This document shows positions 8,122 to 14,968 of a stretch of 51,663 bases of DNA, in pieces. Position 1 is the stretch's first letter, and the number at the start of each line of letters is the position of its first letter. The position numbers and the translations under genes are program-made. Source of the stretch: Streptomyces sp. Act143 (GTDB lineage: Bacteria; Actinomycetota; Actinomycetes; Streptomycetales; Streptomycetaceae); contig NZ_QFRX01000001.1 in NCBI RefSeq assembly GCF_003143935.1, positions 640,407-692,069 on the forward strand, given 5' to 3'. Under the pieces are notes generated by a model. It worked only from the letters and a program-made list of their open reading frames with translations, was not told the origin of the DNA and ran no database searches.

Positions 8122-8150
8122 GCAACGAGCCGCCGAGTGCGGCTCGTTGC
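8122..8150 (+). terminator. Strong stem-loop terminator after the FG-GAP gene
   Basis: GCAACGAGCCGC (8122-8133) pairs perfectly with GCGGCTCGTTGC (8139-8150) across a 5-base loop, giving a 12-bp stem 41 bp after the stop codon. It can also act for transcription from the other side. Confidence 0.85.
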
Positions 8151-8192
8151 TCATGGTTCCCTCCGGCGTCCGCATGCCTTTCGCCCCCTGCC

Positions 8193-8450
8193 TCAGCCGT
8201 ACCGCAGGATGCGCGGGGCGAAGGTGCCCTCGGGGCCGTCCGCGCGGCCGACCGACCACACCGGCGCCGTGCCCGGTACGGGCGCCGACTGCAGCGTCCG
8301 GGTGTCTCCGTCCCCGGCCACCGCCGGTTCGCCGTACCCGGTGAACGACTGTCCGTTCCAGACGAGAAAATCGGGTCCGGGGACCAGCGGCGGCGTGCTG
8401 CCATCACGGGTCCCGTCGGCCCCGCAAGGCTCCCCGTCTCGTCGGGTGGC
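8193..8450 (-). pseudogene. Possible C-terminal gene remnant, family not recognised
   Basis: Leftward frame ending with TGA at 8193 encodes about 70 residues of natural-looking composition (FLVWNGQSFTGYGEPAV, then APVWSVGRADGPEGTFAPRI), unlike the Arg/Pro/Gly-rich translation typical of shadow frames here. No start codon with a ribosome site lies in frame before the esterase stop at 8456; further upstream the frame runs antisense-like through the esterase gene. It could be the tail of a truncated gene. The remaining 8081-8455 interval holds only the terminator described separately. Confidence 0.3.
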
Positions 8451-8455
8451 CGGGG

Positions 8456-9442
8456 CTACGCCTGGCGCAGGGCGCCCAGCAGCAGCGGCAGGGAGCGGTG
8501 CAGTTCGCGCTCCCAGTACGGCCAGTCGTGGGTGCCGGGACCGTAGAAGTCGGTGGTGAGCCGCACTCCCGCCGACTTCAGCCGGTCGGCGACGGCGTGG
8601 TTCATCTCGTTGAGCAGCGCCTCCAGGTCGTCGTGGGCGCCGGGCGGGTCGAAGGGGCCGGCGGTGCCGTCGCCGCTCGACAGGAAGACGGAGGCCGAGC
8701 GCAGCCGGTGCGCGAGGTAGTACGGGTCGTGTGCCTCCCAGACGGCGCGTTGGGCCACCGGGTCGCCCCACATCGCGAGCGGGTCCTCGCCGTACTCCCG
8801 CAACAGGTCCATCAGGCCGTACGGGAAGTCGCCGTACAGGGGATGCACCACGCCGCTGTAGCTTGCCGCGGCCCGGAACATGCCGGGGTGGTGCGCGGCG
8901 TAGAGAAGGGTGCCGAGGCCGCCCATGGAGAGGCCGGCGATCACCCGGCGGTGGCCGGCGCCGTAGCCGTGCTCCAGCAACGGGAGCAGCTCGCGCAGGT
9001 GGAAGGTCTCCCAGGCCGGCGGGCCGCCCTTGCCGTGGTTCCACCAGTCGCTGTACCAGCCGGTGGGGCCGCCCTCGGGCATGACGACCAGCGTGCCGCG
9101 CAGTGGGGTCAGCGAGGCGACGTCGGTCTCGCGGGTCCAGCTGTCGTAGGTGTCGCAGCAGCCGTGGAGCAGGAGGAGCACCGGCCACCGCTGGTGCTTG
9201 TTCCGCTCGTTCCAGCCGTCCGGGGTCAGCAGCCGTACCTTGGCGGTCCGGCCCAGAGCGGGCGACGAGACGGTCAGGTCGATCAGCCGGGTCCCGGCCT
9301 TCTGCTCGGCCACGACCCGGGCGCCGCCGGTTCCGCCGTCACCGCCGGCCGCCGCGGTAGCCGTCGCGGTCCCCGGCAGGACCGCCATGACCAGGGCGAC
9401 CAGGGCTGTCCAGATCATCGGACGGGCGCGACCAGGGTGCAC
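8456..9442 (-). CDS. Secreted alpha/beta-hydrolase esterase (FrmB/antigen 85-like family)
   Basis: 328 residues from GTG 9442, chosen because GGAGG lies six bases upstream and the resulting N-terminus is a signal peptide (PMIWTALVALVMAVLPG, Ala-rich cleavage site). The catalytic core shows LLLLHGCCDTYDSW (oxyanion region), an AGLSMGG nucleophile elbow, an acidic residue region near SSGDGTAG and GTHDWPYW carrying the catalytic His. Relatives include FrmB-type S-formylglutathione hydrolases and mycolyltransferases; the exported form in Streptomyces is usually annotated as a putative esterase. The acyl substrate is unknown. It is transcribed alone, away from the epimerase gene. The 9443-9673 gap shows no feature. 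Confidence 0.88.
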   Translation of the reverse strand: MHPGRARPMIWTALVALVMAVLPGTATATAAAGGDGGTGGARVVAEQKAGTRLIDLTVSSPALGRTAKVRLLTPDGWNERNKHQRWPVLLLLHGCCDTYDSWTRETDVASLTPLRGTLVVMPEGGPTGWYSDWWNHGKGGPPAWETFHLRELLPLLEHGYGAGHRRVIAGLSMGGLGTLLYAAHHPGMFRAAASYSGVVHPLYGDFPYGLMDLLREYGEDPLAMWGDPVAQRAVWEAHDPYYLAHRLRSASVFLSSGDGTAGPFDPPGAHDDLEALLNEMNHAVADRLKSAGVRLTTDFYGPGTHDWPYWERELHRSLPLLLGALRQA

Positions 9443-9673
9443 GGTGAGCCTCCACTTCCAGCGAACCGCACGACTGCGGCCACGACTACGGCTGCGGATC
9501 TGTACCACCGGGGAGCGTACGGATCGCTGGGACACGGGTCACTACGCCAGACTGCTGAAGTTCGGCGGAAGGCAGGGTTCCTGCGGCAGTCGCGCGCGAG
9601 GAGTGCCCCCGCGGCCCCCGCTGCGGCCCGAGGGCGCACGTCGCGCGCCCCGTGGTCCACCGGACTTCGTGCC

Positions 9674-10705
9674 TCAGGGCGCCAGTCGGCGGCGTACGTG
9701 ATCCGCCAGCGCCTCGGGATGATCGGCGGCATAGTCCCGTACGACCGCTTCGAAGGTCGCGTCGGGCAGGAGGCCCAGGTCTGCCGCGCGGCGGTTGTCG
9801 AAAATGGCGGGCCAGGACCCGACGAGGGCCTCCACGGCCGGGGCGGGGGCCACGGTCACGAGATCGGCGGTCTCGGGGCCGGCCAGCCGCCGCAGCGTGT
9901 CGAGCATGTCGGCCACGGAGACGGTGAGCGCGGGCACGTTCACCGGGGTCGCTTCCCGGAGCTGTCCCGGACCGCTGCCCCGCCCGGCCTCCGCGATGCG
10001 CAGCAGGGCCCGGACCGTGGTCCGCGGCGAGGCCAGCGCCAGCTTCAGGTCGGGGGGCACCGGGCACACGGCCGGCTGTCCGGCGAGGGGTTCGCGGATG
10101 ATCCCGGAGACGAAGCCGGAGGCGGCCGCGTTGGGCCGGCCCGGCCGGACCGCGACGGTCATCAGCCGGGCGACGCGTCCCTCGACGAAGCCGCGGCGGG
10201 TCATGTCCGCGATGAGCTGCTCGCACATCAACTTCTGTGTGCCATAGCTGGATCGGGGCGCCGGCAAGGTCGTCTCACCGACGGGCGGCGTGGCTTCCCC
10301 CGCCGCCGGCCGCCCGTAGACGGCGATGCTGCTGGTGAACACCACCCGCGCCGTCGGCCCGCCGGCCGCCGACTGCGCCCGGGCCGCCTCCAGCAGCGCA
10401 CGGGTGGCGTCGACGTTGACCCGCATCCCGAGGTCGAAGTCCGCCTCGCACTCGGCGGACACCGCCGCGGCGAGATGGAACACGACGTCCACCGGCTCCG
10501 CGAACACCTCGGCGAGGCGGTCGACCAGGTCGCCGGTCACCACCCGTACGACCGGGTCCGTGCTCTGCCCATGGTCTGCCGGGGCGACCCGATCGACCGA
10601 CACCAGCCCGGTCACCGGTGTCCCGGCGAAAGACCGGGTGCGCAGCAGCTCCCTCACCAGCAGGCGCCCCACGAAGCCGGACGCGCCCGTCACCACGACC
10701 CGCAC
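9674..10705 (-). CDS. NAD-dependent epimerase/dehydratase, D-erythronate dehydrogenase-like
   Basis: 343 residues from GTG 10705, six bases after GAGGGGGAA. An extended SDR: the nucleotide-binding TGASGFVG at the N-terminus, FHLAAAVS, a TSSIAVYG strand, and the active-site Tyr and Lys in SYGTQK. The YGTQK motif and the later RLMTVAVRPG and FVSGIIREP blocks are typical of DenD-type (2-hydroxyacid 4-phosphate pathway) enzymes rather than sugar-nucleotide epimerases. DenD oxidises D-erythronate with NAD; the usual partner genes (kinase, isomerase) are not adjacent, so the role is provisional. Divergent from the dioxygenase gene at 10841 with a dyad between them. Confidence 0.82.
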   Translation of the reverse strand: MRVVVTGASGFVGRLLVRELLRTRSFAGTPVTGLVSVDRVAPADHGQSTDPVVRVVTGDLVDRLAEVFAEPVDVVFHLAAAVSAECEADFDLGMRVNVDATRALLEAARAQSAAGGPTARVVFTSSIAVYGRPAAGEATPPVGETTLPAPRSSYGTQKLMCEQLIADMTRRGFVEGRVARLMTVAVRPGRPNAAASGFVSGIIREPLAGQPAVCPVPPDLKLALASPRTTVRALLRIAEAGRGSGPGQLREATPVNVPALTVSVADMLDTLRRLAGPETADLVTVAPAPAVEALVGSWPAIFDNRRAADLGLLPDATFEAVVRDYAADHPEALADHVRRRLAP

Positions 10706-10769
10706 GCGACATTCCCCCTCATCGGACAGTCGTCCTGCCGTCCCCGATTGTCCTCCGTCTGCTGCCGCA

Positions 10770-10785
10770 TGGTGAAAAATCACCA
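10770..10785. promoter_or_regulatory. Dyad TGGTGA-AAAA-TCACCA between divergent genes
   Basis: A perfect 6-4-6 inverted repeat lies 65 bp before the epimerase start and 55 bp before the dioxygenase start. The TGGT...ACCA ends recall GntR/FadR-type operators, but no such regulator is encoded nearby. A TAGGCT hexamer at 10829-10834, seven bases before the dioxygenase ATG, could be the -10 of a leaderless transcript. Confidence 0.4.
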
Positions 10786-10840
10786 GTGCTCGTCGATTAC
10801 GGCCCATTTCAGCAACCGCGGTTGATCCTAGGCTCGCCGC

Positions 10841-11659
10841 ATGTCAACCACACCTCAGCTGTTGAGCAGCGTCCAGATGGCGCGGTTCGTGGCGCACGGT
10901 TTCCTGCGTCTGGACGACGTCGTGCCCGCGGAGATGAACCGGGAGGCGCTCGACACCCTCCCCGCCGGGCTGCCCTCCGTGCCGTACGGCACCCCCGTGC
11001 CGAAGGCGTTCCCCGAGGGGTCGTTCGCCCGCAGGCTCGTCGAACTGCCGGCCGTGGCAGGGGCGTTGCAGAGTCTGGTGGGGCCGGACCCGACGGTCGA
11101 CCACCACTTCGTGCACACCCGGGAGCCGTACGAGGGCAAGGCGCAGCCGCTGCACGCCGACGCCCTCATCGATGTGCGGCCCGACGCGTTCGACGTGCAG
11201 CTCATGTACTACCCGCAGGATGTGACCGCGGACATGGGCGGCACCCTCGTGGTGCCGGGCAGCCATCTGCGTCGTATCAACGAGTCCGACATCGGCCGCT
11301 ACCAGAACCTGCTCGGGCAGACCCGGCTCACCTGTTCCGCCGGCACCGTCATGCTGCTGCACCACGGGATCTGGCACGGCGGGCGGCGCAACGACAGCGG
11401 CACCGTCCGGCACATGTACAAGATCCGTTTCAACCCGACCGTGCCGCAGGTGGGGCTGTGGGACACGTCGGACGAGAACTCCCCTGCCGTGCGCGCGGAG
11501 TTGGCGCACACCTTCCCCTGGTACGAACCGGCCACCGGGCGGCTGGAGATCCACCACCGCATCCAGTTGTGGCGCGCCCTGACCGGCGACCCCGGCTTCG
11601 ACATCGACCACTGGGCGACCCGTATCGCCAACCGACCCGCCCTCAGGAGCCAGGCATGA
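10841..11659 (+). CDS. Phytanoyl-CoA dioxygenase (PhyH) family Fe(II)/2-oxoglutarate oxygenase
   Basis: 272 residues. The double-stranded beta-helix fold is indicated by LHADALIDV (the HxD iron ligands), DVQLMYYPQDVT, MGGTLVVPGSH and LLHHGIWHGG (distal His ligand), with RHMYKIRFN supplying the likely 2-oxoglutarate-binding Arg. These enzymes hydroxylate small molecules or CoA esters using O2. The substrate is not evident. The gene is probably leaderless or weakly led: no ribosome site is seen, and TAGGCT lies just before the ATG. It is translationally coupled by ATGA overlap to the small gene that follows, and divergent from the DenD-like gene. Confidence 0.87.
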   Translation: MSTTPQLLSSVQMARFVAHGFLRLDDVVPAEMNREALDTLPAGLPSVPYGTPVPKAFPEGSFARRLVELPAVAGALQSLVGPDPTVDHHFVHTREPYEGKAQPLHADALIDVRPDAFDVQLMYYPQDVTADMGGTLVVPGSHLRRINESDIGRYQNLLGQTRLTCSAGTVMLLHHGIWHGGRRNDSGTVRHMYKIRFNPTVPQVGLWDTSDENSPAVRAELAHTFPWYEPATGRLEIHHRIQLWRALTGDPGFDIDHWATRIANRPALRSQA

Positions 11660-11967
11660 CCCGCACCGACGACACCATCGCGCAGCTCCCGGCGGGTACC
11701 AGGCGCCAGCAGGTCCTGGTCCTGTACCTGGGTTCCTCCGCCCTGGACGCGGATGTCGTCGGCTGGGCCCGCTACGACGGCACCGGCGCCGCCAGCCCCA
11801 CCACCGGCGACGGTGACGAACCTCCGTACCGGACGGGCGTCGCCGCCCTGCTGGACGGCTGGCGGCTCTTCCAGGCCGCGCAGCTCATTCCGCCTTATCC
11901 GGGGGCGGAGCACGAGACGTCCTTCCTCAAGCACGAGTTCTTCTTCGAGAAACTCGTCGACCTGTGA
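11656..11967 (+). CDS. Small conserved-looking protein coupled to the PhyH gene
   Basis: 103 residues starting at an ATG that overlaps the PhyH stop (ATGA). The protein is soluble and acidic, with a central QVLVLYLGSSALDADVVGWARYD segment described here by its ends (about residues 19-41) and a well-structured tail rich in aromatic residues (SFLKHEFFFEKLV, residues about 89-101). I do not recognise a family. Tight coupling suggests it works with the dioxygenase, for example as an accessory or stability factor. Codon bias matches real coding sequence. Confidence 0.75.
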   Translation: MTRTDDTIAQLPAGTRRQQVLVLYLGSSALDADVVGWARYDGTGAASPTTGDGDEPPYRTGVAALLDGWRLFQAAQLIPPYPGAEHETSFLKHEFFFEKLVDL

Positions 11968-12019
11968 GGCGATGAGCGGGGCGCCGGGCCCGGTCACCGG
12001 CTGGGGCGGCGGATGCTCG

Positions 12020-14854
12020 TCAGTCGGTGCTCGGCAACCGGCCCAGGGCATCGCGCAGTTGGGCTCGGCCGGTGACGCCGAGCTTGGGGAAGATCTTGTG
12101 CAGGTGGTAGCCGACGGTGCGCGGCGAGAGGTAGAGCCGGGCGCCGATGTCGCGGTTGGTCAGGCCCTCCGCCGCGAGTCGGGCGATCTGCATCTCCTGC
12201 GGCGTCAGACCGGCCGGGGCGTCGGCCTCGGTGGCGGGCGTCAAGGTCACGCCCGCCGCGCGGAGTTCCGCGGTGGCCCGGTCGGCCCAGGGGCGCGCGT
12301 CCAGTCGTACGAACGTGTCGAGGGCGGCCGTCAGATGGGGGCGGGCCTCGGCGGTGCGGCGGCGGCGCCGCAGCCACTCGGCGAAGTCGAGGCGGGCGAG
12401 GGCGTGTTCGAAGGGCCAGCGGGCCGCCTCGGGGTCGTCGGTCGCCGCGCGGAAGTGGGGTTCGGCGTCCTCGGTTTCGCTCAGCAGGGCCTCGGCGCGG
12501 TGCACGATCGCGGCCAGCCGGGCGGAGCGGGGCTGTTCGAGGGTGCGCTGTACGGCGTCGAGGACGGCGCGGGCGTCATCGGTCCGGCCGGCCCGGACGG
12601 CCGCGGCGGCGAGATCGGCGAGGTGGTAGAGGGAGGCGTGGTAGTGGACGGGGGCGGGACGGGCCTCGTCGGTGAAGGTGCCGCGCAGTCGCTCGTACGC
12701 CGTCTCGTGGTCGCCCTCCGCCAGGGCCGCCAGAGCGAGCGCCTGGCGGTGACGCACGTACAGGCTGCGGGAGTTGCGCAGGTTCCGGCCGCGGACCGCG
12801 TCCGCCACCTGGGCCCGCGCGCCGGCGTGGTCGCCGCGGGCGGCGCGCAGGGCGGCCTGGAGGATCGGCGATCCGACGGTGACGTTGTCCGCGCCGGCCT
12901 CCGTCGCCATCCAGTAGGCCTCCTCGGCGGCGGCCCGGGCCGCGTCCCAGGACCCGCTCTCGAAGTGCGCCAGGGCCAGGGCCTGGGCGACGGTGCAGTT
13001 GGCGCCGGCGGTCGCGGACCTGCGCAGGTGGTCCCCGGCCCGGCCGAGGAGACGCACGGCCTCCTCGGTCTCGTCGAGTATCCAGGCCGCGCCGCCGAGG
13101 GTGACGAGCCCGGACAGGGTGCGGTCGGAGTCGTCCGGCAACGTGGCGACGGCGGCGGCCAGGTTCTTCAGCAGGTGCGGCCGGTCGGTGAACGGATCGG
13201 CCGCCGCCCAGGTCCAGACACGCTCGGCTCCGTCCGGATGCGGTGCGACGAGGCCGTCGATCCGCTGGATGTCGTGCCGGTGGCGGGGGTCGCCCGAGTT
13301 GTACGCCGGGGTCGCCGCGGTGCCCAGGGCGCTCAGGGCGAGGGCCGGTGCGGGGGCGGCCATGGACTCGGCCACGGGGAGCAGGAAGGCCAGGGCGTCG
13401 TCGTGCCGCAGGGTGACGGCGAGGGACCAGCCGGCGCGCAGGGACGCCTCGGCGCGGAGTCGGGGGTCGTCGGTCAGCGCGCTGACGCGGCCGGCGATCT
13501 CCCCGACCCATTGCGGGTGCCCCGCGTACATGGCGGATTCGGCCGCGGCCAGCAGGCGGCGGGCGCGTTCCTGCGGGGCGGGGGTGAGTTCCGCGGCGCG
13601 TTCGAGGGCGGTCGCCGCGGCGGCGTGTCCGCCCCGGTGCTGAAAGCGGCGCGCGCTCTCGGCCAGGGCGTCGGCGATCTCCTCGTCGGGGCCGAGGGCG
13701 GCCGCGGCGAGGTGCCAGGCGCGGCGATCGGGTTCGTGGGCGAGCCCGGCGGCGAGGGTGAGGTGGGCGGCACGGCGTTCGGCGAAGGTCGCCGCCTGGT
13801 GGACGGCGGAGCGGACCAGCGGGTGCCGCAGCCGCACGTGGCCTCCCTCGACCCGTACCAGTCCCGCCTGTTCGGCGGGTTCCCAGACCTCCGGGCCGCC
13901 GACGTCCGGGATGTCCGAGAGCTGCGCGGTGCCCGCGGCCGCCACCAGCAGCAGGGCCCGTCGCGTCGCGGCCGGCAGTGCGGGCAGGCCGGCGGCGAAG
14001 AGGTTCTCCAGGCGGGCGGTGAGGGGCAGGGCGTCGGCCGCGGCGAGATCGTGACCGCCCGGATCGCGGGCGTGAGCACGACTGAGCTCGATGATCGCCA
14101 GGGGGTTTCCCGCCGCCTGGGCGAGGATCTGCGAGCGTATCCGGCCGCGGGGCGGCTGCGGCTGCGCGTCCAGCAGCCGCCCGGCCGCGGCCCGGTCCAG
14201 CGGGCCGGCGGTCAGATGCGGGAAGTCACGGTCGAAGCGCGCCGGCACGGCTGCCTCGCGGGCCGCGAGCAGCAGCACCACGGGTGCTCCGTCGAGGCGC
14301 CGGGCCGCGAAGGCGAGGACGTCCAGGGAGCCGACGTCCAGCCACTGGGCGTCGTCGACGGCGATCAGCAGCGGGCGCTCCGCCGCGGTGTCCATCAGGA
14401 GCGCCAGCACCGCGGCCCTGATGGTCAGGGGGTCCGGTGCCGCCGCCGGTTCGTCGGCCCGGTCCATGCCGAGCGCGTGACGCAGGGCGGCGCGCTGGTA
14501 TGCGGGCAGCCGGTCGACGCCGTCGAGGGCGGGGCGCAGCAGCTGGTGCATCCCGGCGAAGCCGAGGTCCTGCTCGCCCTCACAGCCGCGGACCCGCAGC
14601 ACCCGCCGTCCGCGCTCCGTGGCCTGCGTGGTCGCCCGGTCGATCAGGGCGCTCTTGCCCGCCCCCGGCTCGCCGGTCAGCACGAGAACACGGGGGCCGT
14701 CGCCGTCCGCCGCGTCGATCAGCTGTGTGATCCGCGCCAGTTCTCGCTCCCTGCCGAGCAGTGCGGGTCCGTGTTCCTGCGCGGCCCCGAAGTCACCGAA
14801 GCCGCTGATGCCACCGAAGTCCATGAAGTCCCGTTCTTGCCCGTCACCGCTCAT
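12020..14854 (-). CDS. LuxR-family LAL (large ATP-binding) transcriptional regulator
   Basis: 944 residues from ATG 14854 (AGGA seven bases upstream). The N-terminal AAA-type ATPase has Walker A GEPGAGKS (61-68, Lys67 intact) and Walker B LLIAVDDAQWLD. A long Ala/Leu-rich TPR-like middle follows, and a C-terminal LuxR helix-turn-helix (about 880-940) contains LTPQEMQIARLAAEGLTN and LSPRTVGYHLHKIFPKLGV. LAL proteins of Streptomyces often activate secondary metabolism or sugar use in response to a ligand plus ATP. It is divergent from a second LAL gene, 114 bp away; an inverted pair CTGCCAG (14863) and CTGGCAG (14920) lies between them. The open frame continues upstream opposite the second LAL gene, but that extension is antisense shadow. 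Confidence 0.92.
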   Translation of the reverse strand: MSGDGQERDFMDFGGISGFGDFGAAQEHGPALLGRERELARITQLIDAADGDGPRVLVLTGEPGAGKSALIDRATTQATERGRRVLRVRGCEGEQDLGFAGMHQLLRPALDGVDRLPAYQRAALRHALGMDRADEPAAAPDPLTIRAAVLALLMDTAAERPLLIAVDDAQWLDVGSLDVLAFAARRLDGAPVVLLLAAREAAVPARFDRDFPHLTAGPLDRAAAGRLLDAQPQPPRGRIRSQILAQAAGNPLAIIELSRAHARDPGGHDLAAADALPLTARLENLFAAGLPALPAATRRALLLVAAAGTAQLSDIPDVGGPEVWEPAEQAGLVRVEGGHVRLRHPLVRSAVHQAATFAERRAAHLTLAAGLAHEPDRRAWHLAAAALGPDEEIADALAESARRFQHRGGHAAAATALERAAELTPAPQERARRLLAAAESAMYAGHPQWVGEIAGRVSALTDDPRLRAEASLRAGWSLAVTLRHDDALAFLLPVAESMAAPAPALALSALGTAATPAYNSGDPRHRHDIQRIDGLVAPHPDGAERVWTWAAADPFTDRPHLLKNLAAAVATLPDDSDRTLSGLVTLGGAAWILDETEEAVRLLGRAGDHLRRSATAGANCTVAQALALAHFESGSWDAARAAAEEAYWMATEAGADNVTVGSPILQAALRAARGDHAGARAQVADAVRGRNLRNSRSLYVRHRQALALAALAEGDHETAYERLRGTFTDEARPAPVHYHASLYHLADLAAAAVRAGRTDDARAVLDAVQRTLEQPRSARLAAIVHRAEALLSETEDAEPHFRAATDDPEAARWPFEHALARLDFAEWLRRRRRTAEARPHLTAALDTFVRLDARPWADRATAELRAAGVTLTPATEADAPAGLTPQEMQIARLAAEGLTNRDIGARLYLSPRTVGYHLHKIFPKLGVTGRAQLRDALGRLPSTD

Positions 14855-14968
14855 GCCCCATCCTGCCAGGCGCCCGCACCCCGACCGGTCACATGACAGA
14901 AGCGCGGCTCGCCCGCCCGCTGGCAGCATCCGAGCAGCGGGCAGAGCGCGGGGATCGGGAGTGCGGCA

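Noticed and set aside
11968..12019. Terminator between the PhyH-coupled gene and the LAL gene
   Set aside because: Only a 5-bp GCCGG/CCGGC pairing is present, too weak in this base composition.
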